NCBI RefSeq assembly: GCF_947648125.1
Contig: NZ_CANSMR010000007.1
Span: 248,001 to 312,000, forward strand
DNA: 64,000 bases
Reading direction: 5' to 3'
Source: an uncultured Bradyrhizobium sp.
GTDB lineage: Bacteria > Pseudomonadota > Alphaproteobacteria > Rhizobiales > Xanthobacteraceae
Part shown: one piece after another, positions 24,995 to 33,204 of the stretch
Numbering within the stretch: position 1 is the stretch's first letter
Layout of the letters: each line of letters begins with the position of its first letter
Notes under the pieces: model-generated
What the model was told of the DNA's origin: nothing
What the model saw: the letters and a program-made list of their open reading frames with translations, nothing else
Databases searched by the model: none
Program-made: the position numbers and the translations under genes

Positions 24995-25882
24995 ATGGAC
25001 CGCTTTCTCAGCATGGGAGTGTTCGTCAAGGCCGTGGAACTGGGCTCGTTCGCGGCCGCGGCCAGTGCCTACGGCATGTCGGCGCCGATGGCCGGCAAGC
25101 ACATTCGTTCCCTGGAGGCGCATCTCGGTACGACCCTCGTGCATCGGACGACCCGCAAGATGGCGCTCAGCGATCTGGGGCGCGCCTATTTCGACCGCTG
25201 CAAGGCAGTGCTGTCGGAAGCGCATGCGGCGGACGCCATGGTCAAGGATCACGTCGGCGCGGTGCAAGGGACGCTGCGCGTCACGTTGCCCGTGATCTAC
25301 GGGCGAATGCTGATCGCACCGCTGCTGGTCCAGCTCGCGACCGAACATCCTGCGCTTGATCTGGTGTTGTCGTTCAGCGATCGGCCGAGCGATCTGCTTC
25401 GCGAGGGCTACGACCTCAGTGTGCGAAGCGGGCTTCCCGCCGACGGTGGCGGTCTCATCAGCCGCAAGCTGGCGGAGTATCCGATGGTCGTGTGTGCCGC
25501 ACCGCCTTACGCGAGCGCGCAGCCGCTGCAGGAACCGGCGCAGCTCGCCGGCCATGATGGCATCTTCTACAGCCGTTCGGGTCGGCCGCGACCCTGGCGC
25601 TTCCCCCGCGAGGGTGGGACCGAGCTCGATGTCATGCCGCGCAAGCGGCTGCTGCTCGACGACCTCCAGAGCATCGCCGACGCGGTCGAGGCGGGAATGG
25701 GTTTCGCCTGGCTGCCGCTTTGGCTCGTCGAGGATCGGCTAGGGGCCGGCCGGCTGGTGCCGGTCCTGACCGATCACGCGGCGTTGCGCTTGAGCTATTT
25801 CCTGATCTGGCCGGAGGCGCAGTTCCTGCCACTGCGTACCCGGGTCGCGATCGATGCGATCGCCCGGCAGCTCGCAGCCTGA
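24995..25882 (+). CDS. LysR family transcriptional regulator
   Basis: A 295-residue LysR protein. The N-terminal winged helix reads FVKAVELGSFAAAASAYGMSAPMAGKHIRSLEAHLGTTLVHRTTRKMALSDLGRAYFDR; the effector-binding domain (from about residue 90) has the CrgA/PBP2 pattern LVLSFSDRPSDLLREGYDLSVRSG and the late GMGFAWLP. The start at 24995 has AGAGG six bases before; an ATG at 24977 would add six residues. It is divergent from the MBL hydrolase at 23957-24832, so that gene is the first target to test. The ligand is unknown. Confidence 0.93.
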   Translation: MDRFLSMGVFVKAVELGSFAAAASAYGMSAPMAGKHIRSLEAHLGTTLVHRTTRKMALSDLGRAYFDRCKAVLSEAHAADAMVKDHVGAVQGTLRVTLPVIYGRMLIAPLLVQLATEHPALDLVLSFSDRPSDLLREGYDLSVRSGLPADGGGLISRKLAEYPMVVCAAPPYASAQPLQEPAQLAGHDGIFYSRSGRPRPWRFPREGGTELDVMPRKRLLLDDLQSIADAVEAGMGFAWLPLWLVEDRLGAGRLVPVLTDHAALRLSYFLIWPEAQFLPLRTRVAIDAIARQLAA

Positions 25883-25966
25883 GCTGCGCAGCTTGGCTCA
25901 AATTCGCCGGCAAGTGACAAGTGTACCGGTGGAAGGGGATGGTGCTGCCAGAAGAGGAGTCACGCT

Positions 25967-25996
25967 CCTGCCGGCGCCTGGGTCAGCGCCGGCAGG
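25967..25996. terminator. Terminator-like hairpin between convergent genes
   Basis: A perfect 11-bp stem, CCTGCCGGCGC with GCGCCGGCAGG, around an 8-nt loop in the 128-bp gap between the LysR gene and the convergent exported protein gene. There is no T run on either side, so it may slow or protect transcripts rather than act alone. Confidence 0.55.
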
Positions 25997-26010
25997 GTGA
26001 GTTCAGATCA

Positions 26011-27198
26011 TCAGCGTGAGGCGAGAGCGTTGGCCATCCGGGCGGATTTGCCGGACGGCTTGGGCGCAGACCGTGCTGCCACCACAGGTTCGGATGGTGT
26101 CGCATTCGTCGGCCAGGCACCGGGGAAGGGCGGGGCAAAATGGTGCGCTTTGAGGGCCGCGATGTCCCAAGAGTTCAGACAGGTTTTTCCGCCATATTCC
26201 GTCGAATTGTAGAAGGCGTGAAACCCGATACCAAGAGCCGACGCGAAACGGTCGCCCTTGGTCGCTCCGTCCACATAGCTTCGGAGCTTCGCGCAGAACT
26301 TGGGCAGGTTGGCCGACCAGGGAGAATCGACCGCATTCTGGGCATTGTTGAATTGGTTCTGAAGCTCGCCGTACCGGTCGGAAAAAGCTCCGTCGACCCC
26401 CGACCAGCCGTTCATGCCATCAATATCCAACCCGCTACCATGCACAATCTTGTCGATCGAGATGACGGTCGTTCGGCCGCTTCTGTAGCTGATGTTGCTG
26501 GCGGTCGATCTGATCTCGTACTGCTTGGGATCAGGCGATTTGGTTTCGGCGAACGACTCCATGATCGAGTTCACGCCGCTATTGAGCGTCGTGATGGCGT
26601 TGCTGTTTTTCTGCAGATAGGAGACGACCGGGACGATCGCCGATCCAAGGCCCCCAGTGCCTGTGGCTAAGGAGCCCAACGCGACGGCGCTGGTGCCGAC
26701 CGTCGCAATACCGCTCACAAACTTCGTCGGGTCATTGAATCGAATGGTGTCCGACTGCTTGTACTCGAAGTGCATCCTTATTTTCGCGTTCGCCGGAACG
26801 TCGGTGATGATGGTGCCTTCGCAGTTCTGAATCTGGGTGTCGCCAAAGTTGGCCTTCGCTATGATCGGCACTTTGACCTGCTTGGTCTCGTTGCTCTTGG
26901 CGTTCGGGAACGTGACCACGGCCGCAAGGGCGACAGACCGGTCGTGAATATTGAATCCATCCTGGAATACGTTGCCGGTTCGCTTCGCTCCGACCCAGCT
27001 CGATGCCACGTTGTTCAGGCTCTGCGGATTGTCGCAGAGATTGCCGACTTTCAGGTCGTACTGGAAAACGTCCCTGGGGCCGTCGAAGGCTCTTATGACC
27101 GGCTGCGAGCCCGATGCACGCTCAACATCTCCCAAGTCAAAGCCAAATGCGGACGAGGAGGCCAACAGCGAAACAGCCGCCGGCAGCAGAATTTTCAT
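26011..27198 (-). CDS. Unfamiliar exported protein with central Gly-rich hydrophobic segment
   Basis: A 395-residue protein that I do not recognise. The start at 27198 begins a clear signal peptide (KILLPAAVSLLASSSAFG, cleavage near residue 19). The mature chain has a beta-rich N-terminal half with Cys55 and Cys126, a Gly/Ala/Val-rich hydrophobic stretch at about 160-195 that could insert in a membrane, a polar helical C-terminal half with two more cysteines, and a basic Ala/Pro tail. Four cysteines suggest two disulfides. Its base composition and codon use are visibly less GC-rich than those of the neighbours. It lies directly downstream of tRNA-Thr, a common spot for acquired DNA. No partner gene is adjacent. 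Confidence 0.75.
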   Translation of the reverse strand: MKILLPAAVSLLASSSAFGFDLGDVERASGSQPVIRAFDGPRDVFQYDLKVGNLCDNPQSLNNVASSWVGAKRTGNVFQDGFNIHDRSVALAAVVTFPNAKSNETKQVKVPIIAKANFGDTQIQNCEGTIITDVPANAKIRMHFEYKQSDTIRFNDPTKFVSGIATVGTSAVALGSLATGTGGLGSAIVPVVSYLQKNSNAITTLNSGVNSIMESFAETKSPDPKQYEIRSTASNISYRSGRTTVISIDKIVHGSGLDIDGMNGWSGVDGAFSDRYGELQNQFNNAQNAVDSPWSANLPKFCAKLRSYVDGATKGDRFASALGIGFHAFYNSTEYGGKTCLNSWDIAALKAHHFAPPFPGAWPTNATPSEPVVAARSAPKPSGKSARMANALASR

Positions 27199-27395
27199 GT
27201 GCACGCGAAATCCCCCAATTCCCTGTCGTATTGCCAAGTTCTGAAATTCGCCAAAGTAACTACAGGCGCATAGAAGTATGGCTTTGGCCGAAAATCAACC
27301 AAAAGTAGATTTCGCGATCAGGACGTAAGGGAGGCCGGGTCTTTGGCGAGGCGGGGATGTCTCGTATTCGGCTTAGCGCTGCGCGATGAAGGTCC

Positions 27396-27470
27396 TGGTG
27401 CTGCCAGACAGGATTGAACTGTCGACCTCTCCATTACCAATGGAGTGCTCTACCACTGAGCTACGGCAGC
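27396..27470 (-). tRNA. tRNA-Thr (anticodon GGT)
   Basis: A minus-strand cloverleaf of 75 nt with encoded CCA (27396-27398). The acceptor stem is GCTGCCG with TGGCAGC, the D arm has AGCTCAGTGGTAGAGC, the anticodon stem is CTCCA/TGGAG with loop TTGGTAA (anticodon GGT), and the T arm is GACAG/CTGTC with TTCAATC. Confidence 0.97.
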
Positions 27471-27792
27471 ATGCCCGGGAAAAATTGAATCGGCCCCAAG
27501 GGCCCGTCCAAGCGGGCGGTTCTTGCCACAGGCCTCCCCTTCACGCAAGCGAAACAGCACCCCGCTTGCTGATGAAATCGGCAGAAATTGACGCCCCACG
27601 CAGTGATTCTGTCCAATCCGGCCGATTTCGGCTTGATTGGGTTCCCGATTCCTCCGGAAACCTCCTGATCCGCCAAGTCGCCGAATCATGCCACCGAGTG
27701 CGCAACTGGCCGACCGGGCAGGGTGCGCGGGCGGCGGGCATTGGCTATGTTCGGCCTCGGGGAAGGCGCGGCGGCGGTTCGAGAGTTTTGCA

Positions 27793-28014
27793 ATGACAGG
27801 TGAGCACGACAAGGGCGGCCAGGCCGGAGCCCGCGTGAAGGATTCACGACAGGATCGTCTCAAGCTCGCGCTGCGCGAAAATCTGAAGCGGCGGAAATCG
27901 CAGGCGCGCGGTCGCGAGGATGTGGCTTCCGAACCGGCCCAAGCCTCGTTAGATGACGCCTCGCCAGAAGACGGCTCACGAGACGACGCCGGCGGAAGCG
28001 AGCCGGGCCGCTAA
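27793..28014 (+). CDS. Small basic/acidic hypothetical protein
   Basis: A 73-residue protein starting at ATG 27793. The N-terminal part is basic (GARVKDSRQDRLKLALRENLKRRKSQARGRED) and the C-terminal part acidic and Ser/Asp-rich. RQDRLKLALRENLKRRKSQARGR is a motif I associate with a short hypothetical gene upstream of murA in Bradyrhizobium-type genomes; here murA is absent and an unrelated redox block follows instead. There is no signal or membrane segment. It is probably cytosolic and perhaps nucleic-acid binding given its charge. Function unknown. Confidence 0.62.
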   Translation: MTGEHDKGGQAGARVKDSRQDRLKLALRENLKRRKSQARGREDVASEPAQASLDDASPEDGSRDDAGGSEPGR

Positions 28015-28152
28015 AGCAATCTCGCGCGAGATGGACATCAGTTCGTGCAGAAAATCCGGCAAAACGACAAGCCAGGGCCTGGGTTCTGGTTCTAGTGAGA
28101 ATCGAAACTCCGGCCGGTTGGCGTGTGTTGCAACAAGAAGCGAGTCGCCGAG

Positions 28153-29850
28153 ATGGCCATGGATGAAACGACGATCGACCGATTGAACGCAACCGCCACC
28201 GCTTTCCCGCGCCACGAGCAAACCTTTCCGACCCTGACGGCGCATGAGATCGAGCGGATGCGCCGCTTCGGCGAGCCGCGGTCGTACAAGGATGGCGAGG
28301 CGCTGTTCGAGACGGGCAAGCCGGGGCCCGGCATGTTCGTGGTGCTGTCGGGCAGCGTGGCGATCTCCCAGCGCGATGGCCTCGGCCGTGTCACGCCGAT
28401 CATCGACCAGGGGCCGGGGCAATTCCTCGCCGAGATCGGCCAGCTCTCCGGGCGCGCCGCGCTGGTCGACGGCCATGCCGAGGGCCCCGTCGAGACGCTG
28501 CTGCTGCCGCCCGAGCGGCTGCGCGCGCTGCTGGTTGCCGAGGCTGACCTCGGCGAGCGCATCATGCGCGCGCTGATCCTGCGCCGCGTCAGCCTGATCC
28601 AGGGTGGCGCCGGCGGGCCGGTGCTGATCGGCTCCGCGTCGGTCGGCAACATGGCGCCGCTGCAGAATTTCCTGGCGCGCAACGGCCAGCCGCATCACGT
28701 CCTCGATCCCGAGACCGACAAGGATGCGGCCGATCTCGTCGCGCGCTATTCGCCGACGCGCGCCGAGCTGCCGCTGGTGGTCTGCCCGAACGGCACGGTG
28801 CTGCGCAATCCGTCCGAGACCGCGCTGGCGATGGCGCTCGGTATGATCGGCAACAGTGCGCAAGACAAGCTCTACGATGTCGCGGTGGTCGGCAGCGGCC
28901 CGGCCGGGCTCTCCACCGCGGTCTATGCGGCCTCCGAGGGGCTGTCGGTCGCGGTGTTCGATTCCCGCGCGTTCGGCGGCCAGGCCGGCGCCAGCATGCG
29001 GATCGAGAACTATCTGGGATTTCCGACCGGCATCACCGGCCAGGCGCTGGCCGGGCGCGCCTTCAACCAGGCGCAGAAATTCGGCGCCGAGATGCTGATC
29101 CCGGTTTCGATCAAATCGCTCGACTGCTCGAAGGCGTCGGGCGCGTTCACGCTCGCCACCGGCTGCGGGCACACGCTGCGCGCCAAGTCGGTGGTGGTCG
29201 CGAGCGGCGCGCGCTATCGCCGGCCGGCGATCGACAATCTCGAGAATTATGAGGGCCGCGGCGTCTGGTACTGGGCCTCGCCGATCGAGGCGCGGCTCTG
29301 CGCCCAGCAGGATGTCGTGCTGGTCGGCGGCGGCAACTCCGCGGGGCAGGCGGCGGTGTATCTGTCGGCGCATGCCCGCAGGGTCAACATGATGATTCGC
29401 GGCGGCGGGCTCGGGGCCAGCATGTCGCGCTATTTGATCGAGCGCATCGAGGCGACGCCGAACATCGAACTGATGTTCAACACCGAGGTGATCGGGCTCG
29501 AAGGCGCGGAGACGCTGGAGCGCGTGCGCTGGCGCAGCCGGCTCGCGCCCGACGAGTTCACCATGGATATCCGCAATCTCTTCCTGTTCGTCGGCGCCGA
29601 TCCGGCGACCGGCTGGCTCGAGGGCTGCGGCGTGCAGGTCGACCGCGGCGGCTTCGTGATGACCGGTGTGCAGAACGGCGAGGGTGCGCCCGCGGTGCCG
29701 TTGCTCGAGACCACGGTGCCCGGCGTGTTCGCGGTCGGCGACGTCCGCTCCGGATCGGTCAAACGCGTCGGCGGTGCGATCGGCGAGGGCGCGCAGGTCG
29801 TTGCGGCGCTGCACGGCTATCTCGCCGATGACGGCAGTCCGTCGCTGTAG
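28153..29850 (+). CDS. cNMP-binding / thioredoxin-like / TrxR-like FAD oxidoreductase without active-site cysteines
   Basis: A 565-residue three-part protein. Residues about 30-150 are a cyclic-nucleotide-binding domain (LFETGKPGPGMFVVLSGSVAIS). Residues about 155-232 look like a thioredoxin/glutaredoxin fold lacking CxxC. Residues 240-565 are a thioredoxin-reductase-type flavoprotein with FAD motif VVGSGPAG (246-252), NAD(P) motif VGGGNSAGQAA (391-401) and VFAVGDVRSGSVKR. Where thioredoxin reductase has CATC, this protein has WASP (about 374-377), so it cannot use the usual disulfide relay. Starts at 28153 and 28159 are both possible. The UBP zinc finger gene begins 8 bases after its stop, a pairing suggesting joint function. 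Confidence 0.9.
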   Translation: MAMDETTIDRLNATATAFPRHEQTFPTLTAHEIERMRRFGEPRSYKDGEALFETGKPGPGMFVVLSGSVAISQRDGLGRVTPIIDQGPGQFLAEIGQLSGRAALVDGHAEGPVETLLLPPERLRALLVAEADLGERIMRALILRRVSLIQGGAGGPVLIGSASVGNMAPLQNFLARNGQPHHVLDPETDKDAADLVARYSPTRAELPLVVCPNGTVLRNPSETALAMALGMIGNSAQDKLYDVAVVGSGPAGLSTAVYAASEGLSVAVFDSRAFGGQAGASMRIENYLGFPTGITGQALAGRAFNQAQKFGAEMLIPVSIKSLDCSKASGAFTLATGCGHTLRAKSVVVASGARYRRPAIDNLENYEGRGVWYWASPIEARLCAQQDVVLVGGGNSAGQAAVYLSAHARRVNMMIRGGGLGASMSRYLIERIEATPNIELMFNTEVIGLEGAETLERVRWRSRLAPDEFTMDIRNLFLFVGADPATGWLEGCGVQVDRGGFVMTGVQNGEGAPAVPLLETTVPGVFAVGDVRSGSVKRVGGAIGEGAQVVAALHGYLADDGSPSL

Positions 29851-29858
29851 GAGATTTG

Positions 29859-30167
29859 ATGACAAAAGGCTGCACCCACATCGCCGGCATTCAGGACGTC
29901 ACGCCGAGTGCGTTCGGCTGCGAGGAATGCCTGAAGAGCGGCAGCCGCTGGCTGCATTTGCGGATCTGCCGGACTTGCGGCCATGTCGGCTGCTGCGACG
30001 ACTCGCCGAACCGACATGCGACGGCGCATTTCCACACCACCGGCCATCCCGTGATCGAGGGCTACGATCCGCCGGAAGGCTGGGGCTGGTGCTATGTCGA
30101 CGAGGTGCTGTTCGACCTGTCGAGGCGCAAGACGCCGCATAACGGGCCGATCCCGCGCTATTATTGA
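29859..30167 (+). CDS. UBP-type zinc finger protein
   Basis: A 102-residue protein that is essentially one ZnF-UBP domain. The ligand pattern is visible: Cys5-x-His7, Cys21-x2-Cys24, Cys37-x2-Cys40, Cys45, then His53, His57 and His59 in RHATAHFHTTGHPV, followed by WGWCYVDEVLFDL. In eukaryotes this fold binds the C-terminal Gly-Gly of ubiquitin (USP5, HDAC6, BRAP2). Bacterial stand-alone copies are known but their ligand is not. ATG at 29859 has GGAG six bases upstream. It is translated directly after the TrxR-like flavoprotein, so the two probably form one unit. Cytosolic; no signal peptide. Confidence 0.9.
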   Translation: MTKGCTHIAGIQDVTPSAFGCEECLKSGSRWLHLRICRTCGHVGCCDDSPNRHATAHFHTTGHPVIEGYDPPEGWGWCYVDEVLFDLSRRKTPHNGPIPRYY

Positions 30168-30338
30168 TTCAGTGTCTCACGAGGAGCACGTGCGTACGAC
30201 ATGCGTGCGACAATTTTTGGCAAGTGCCGACGCCGGCAAATTTCTCATGAGATGTCGGCGATCCTGCCATCGAACCATGTAGCAATTTTCAAGGACGCAT
30301 CGTAACGTAGTGCGGGTTCTCAACGGGGAGTACGCCAC

Positions 30339-30839
30339 ATGACGACGCTGGTGCTTGTGCACGTCATTATCAGCCTGATCGCTATCGTCGCCGGCGTGAT
30401 CGTGATGTTCGGCCTGCTCGGCTCGCGCGCGATGCCCGGGCTGACCGCGATCTTCCTCATCCTCACGATCCTGACCAACGCCACCGGCTTCGTGATCCCG
30501 CCCTTGGCGACCGAGAAGCTGCTGCCGTCGCACATCATCGGCGGCCTCTCGCTGGTGCTGCTCGCGATCGCCTGCATCGCGCTGTATGCGATGCAGCTCA
30601 AGGGCGCCTGGCGTCCGATCTATATCGTGACCGCGATGGTCTCGCTCTATCTCAACGTTTTCGTGCTCGTCATCCAGAGCTTCCTCAAGGTGCCCGCGCT
30701 GCAGGCGCTGGCGCCGGCGGTGCCGCCGAACCCACCGTCCGGGCCGGTGTTTGCGGTGGTGCAGGGCATCGTGCTGGTGTTCTTCGCCGTGGTGATCATC
30801 GGCGCCTGGCGCCGGTTCAGGCCGGTCACGTTCGCCTGA
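30339..30839 (+). CDS. Four-helix membrane protein of unknown function
   Basis: A 166-residue integral membrane protein. Hydrophobic segments lie at about 2-25 (LVLVHVIISLIAIVAGVIVMFGLL), 35-55, 65-85, 92-115 and 138-158, giving four to five helices. The loop PAVPPNPPSGP precedes the last helix and the C-terminus is basic (AWRRFRPV). No catalytic motif is seen. A GGGGAG-type site lies just before ATG 30339. It stands 171 bases after the zinc finger gene; the gap has no visible terminator, so read-through is possible. Confidence 0.78.
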   Translation: MTTLVLVHVIISLIAIVAGVIVMFGLLGSRAMPGLTAIFLILTILTNATGFVIPPLATEKLLPSHIIGGLSLVLLAIACIALYAMQLKGAWRPIYIVTAMVSLYLNVFVLVIQSFLKVPALQALAPAVPPNPPSGPVFAVVQGIVLVFFAVVIIGAWRRFRPVTFA

Positions 30840-30952
30840 TCGGGGGCGGATGACATCATTTCGCGGCGACGCACGGCATAGAAGGTGACGCGCGATGGCG
30901 CGCGCGTGAGCTGCGTTCGCGCCTGAAGATCTGCAACAAGAGGAGCAATCAA

Positions 30953-31777
30953 ATGCCGATCATCACCACCAAAGACGGCGTCGAGATCTTCTACAAGGAT
31001 TGGGGTTCGGGCCAGCCGATCGTGTTCAGCCATGGCTGGCCGCTGTCATCGGACGACTGGGACGCGCAGATGCTGTTCTTCGTGGGACACGGTTTTCGCG
31101 TCGTAGCCCATGACCGCCGCGGCCACGGCCGCTCCGCCCAGGTCGCCGACGGCCATGACATGGACCACTATGCCGACGACCTCGCGGCCGTCACCGCGCA
31201 TCTTGACCTGAAGAATGCCGTCCATGTCGGCCATTCTACCGGCGGCGGCGAGGTGGTGCATTACATCGCCCGCCACGGCGAGAGCCGGGTCGCAAAGGCC
31301 GCGATCCTGAGCGCGGTGCCGCCCCTGATGGTGCAGACCGCGGCCAACCCCGGCGGTCTGCCCAAGTCGGTGTTCGACGGGCTGCAGGCCCAGCTCGCGG
31401 CCAACCGCTCCCAGTTCTACCGCGATATTCCGGCCGGGCCGTTCTACGGCTACAACCGGCCCGGCGCAAAACCGTCGGAAGCCGTGATCCAGAACTGGTG
31501 GCGGCAGGGCATGATGGGCGGCGCCAAGGCGCATTACGACGGCATCGTCGCGTTCTCGCAGACCGACTTCACCGAGGACTTGAAGAAGATCACTGTGCCG
31601 GTGCTGGTGATGCATGGCGACGACGACCAGATCGTGCCCTATGCCGATTCCGGCCCGCTCTCGGCCAAGCTTTTGAAGAACGGCACGCTGAAGACCTACA
31701 AGGGTTTTCCGCACGGCATGCCGACCACCGAAGCCGAGACGATCAACAAGGATCTGCTGGCGTTCATCAAGGGCTGA
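30953..31777 (+). CDS. Alpha/beta hydrolase (non-haem chloroperoxidase-like)
   Basis: A 274-residue alpha/beta hydrolase of the cofactor-free haloperoxidase/aryl-esterase group. The oxyanion turn is [12 protein letters not shown], the nucleophile Ser95 lies in [18 protein letters not shown], the acid is in [12 protein letters not shown] and the His in FPHGMP near the end. These proteins hydrolyse esters and can form peracids from acetate and peroxide; the natural substrate is usually unknown. The start has AGAGGAGC upstream. It sits between the membrane protein and a Rossmann-fold gene in what may be an oxidative-stress or detoxification block. Confidence 0.93.
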   Translation: MPIITTKDGVEIFYKDWGSGQPIVFSHGWPLSSDDWDAQMLFFVGHGFRVVAHDRRGHGRSAQVADGHDMDHYADDLAAVTAHLDLKNAVHVGHSTGGGEVVHYIARHGESRVAKAAILSAVPPLMVQTAANPGGLPKSVFDGLQAQLAANRSQFYRDIPAGPFYGYNRPGAKPSEAVIQNWWRQGMMGGAKAHYDGIVAFSQTDFTEDLKKITVPVLVMHGDDDQIVPYADSGPLSAKLLKNGTLKTYKGFPHGMPTTEAETINKDLLAFIKG

Positions 31778-31828
31778 CGGGCGGCTGCGCGTGAGCGCAT
31801 CCGGTAAGGCCGGGCAAAAGGACGCAAT

Positions 31829-32488
31829 ATGAAGGTCATCCTGTTCGGCGCGACCGGCATGGTCGGGCAGGGCGTGCTGCGCGAGTGCCTGCTCGATCCC
31901 GGCGTCGAGCGCGTGCTCGCGGTCGGACGCAGCCCGACCGCGCAGCGCGATCCAAAGCTCGTCGAGTTGATCTGCGACAATTTCGTCGACTACAGCGCAA
32001 TCGAGCCGCAGCTGGCCGGCTATGACGCCTGCTTCTTCTGCCTCGGCGTCTCCTCGATCGGGATGGACGAGGCGCGCTACCGCCATCTGACCTACGACAT
32101 CACGCTGGCGGCGGCGACGACGCTGGCGCGGCTCAATCCCGGCATGGTGTTCACCTATGTCACGGGACGTGGCGCCGATTCCACCGAACAGGGTCCGCAG
32201 ATGTGGGCGCGGGTGAAGGGCAAGACCGAGAACGACCTGCTCAAGCTGCCGTTCAAGGCGGCCTACATGTTCCGGCCCGCCGGTATCCAGCCGCTGCACG
32301 GGGTCCGCTCCAAGACCGGCTGGGTGCAGGCGATCTATGTCGCGACCTCGCCGTTGCTGTCGTTTCTGGTGCGCGTTGCCCCGAGCTACATGACGACATC
32401 GGAACAGCTTGGCCGCGCCATGCTCAAGGTCGCCCGCGACGGCTATCCGAGGCCGGTGCTGGAGAGCGAGGACATCAACAGCCTCTGA
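31829..32488 (+). CDS. NAD(P)-binding Rossmann-fold protein (epimerase/SDR-atypical)
   Basis: A 219-residue atypical short-chain dehydrogenase-like protein. The N-terminus MKVILFGATGMVGQGVLRECLLDPGVERVLAVGRS holds GATGMVGQG, the dinucleotide motif, and LGVSSIGMDEARYRHLTYDITLAAA follows. The classical YxxxK is not obvious. A C-terminal stretch (GWVQAIYVATSPLLSFLVRVAP) is hydrophobic and could associate with the membrane. Related proteins are annotated as epimerases without a known substrate. It follows the chloroperoxidase-like gene by 51 bases and is the last gene of the accessory block before DUF2948. Confidence 0.85.
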   Translation: MKVILFGATGMVGQGVLRECLLDPGVERVLAVGRSPTAQRDPKLVELICDNFVDYSAIEPQLAGYDACFFCLGVSSIGMDEARYRHLTYDITLAAATTLARLNPGMVFTYVTGRGADSTEQGPQMWARVKGKTENDLLKLPFKAAYMFRPAGIQPLHGVRSKTGWVQAIYVATSPLLSFLVRVAPSYMTTSEQLGRAMLKVARDGYPRPVLESEDINSL

Positions 32489-32580
32489 CGGGGGGCGGCG
32501 GCAGGGCCGGTTCCCTTGATCGTGGGTTTCCTTGAGGCGCGTGGGTATCTCCCGGCTTCCAGGACGTTATAATTGCCGCC

Positions 32581-33009
32581 ATGTCCCCGCCTGCTCCCCT
32601 GAAACTGATCGCCCTCGATGCCGATGACCTCGCGGTGATCTCCGCCCATGTGCAGGACGCCCGCGTCCAGCCCGCCGACATCGTCTGGCGCCAGGACGAG
32701 AAACGCCTCGTGCTCGGCCTGAACCGGCTGGACTGGGAGCAGACCTTGGCCGGCGGCACCTGCTCGCGCCGGCTGATCGCCGCGCTCAGGTTCGACCGGG
32801 TGCTGGCATGCAAGTCGCGCAACATCGACCTGAAGGCCCCTGAGGCCACCCTGGAACTGCTCGGGATCGAATTCCACGCCTCCGACCCGCCCGGCGGCAG
32901 CGCGCTGCTGATGTTCGGCCAGGGTGGGGCGCTGCGGCTCGATGTCGAGTGCCTGGAGTGCGAATTGACCGATCTCGGGCCCGACGATCTCGGGGTGGCT
33001 CCGGGGTAA
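32581..33009 (+). CDS. DUF2948 family protein
   Basis: A 142-residue protein matching the alphaproteobacterial DUF2948 family by its sequence (LKLIALDADDLAVISAHVQDARVQPADIVWRQDEKRLVLGLNRLDWE) and by its place directly upstream of hisD. A mostly alpha/beta compact protein is expected. There is no catalytic motif I can name. A palindromic repeat (33015-33125) begins 5 bases after the stop and separates it from hisD. Confidence 0.88.
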   Translation: MSPPAPLKLIALDADDLAVISAHVQDARVQPADIVWRQDEKRLVLGLNRLDWEQTLAGGTCSRRLIAALRFDRVLACKSRNIDLKAPEATLELLGIEFHASDPPGGSALLMFGQGGALRLDVECLECELTDLGPDDLGVAPG

Positions 33010-33014
33010 TTATG

Positions 33015-33125
33015 CCGTCGTCCCGGCGAAAGCCGGGACCCATTGCCCGCTGCGGGAGCTGGGGTCCCATCGCGACCATAATCCGCATCGGTGGTTATGG
33101 GTCCCGGCTTTCGCCGGGACGACGG
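33015..33125. repeat. Palindromic intergenic repeat, GTCGTCCCGG family
   Basis: CCGTCGTCCCGGCGAAAGCC at the left and its complement at the right form a near-perfect long inverted repeat; inner parts repeat GGGACCCAT/ATGGGTCCC. It is the same family as 6651-6791 and lies inside the DUF2948-hisD gap, where the transcript would carry a long hairpin. Confidence 0.85.
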
Positions 33126-33204
33126 TGGGTGTCTGCCAAGGGTTGACGGCCATTATCCGCCGCGCCATTGAGCAGGGACCCGAATTCCTCTTCAGAAAGC
33201 CGCC

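Noticed and set aside
27976-29865. Minus-strand frame of 629 codons across the TrxR-like gene
   Set aside because: Shadow of the flavoprotein gene, low-complexity Arg/Ala/Asp sequence.
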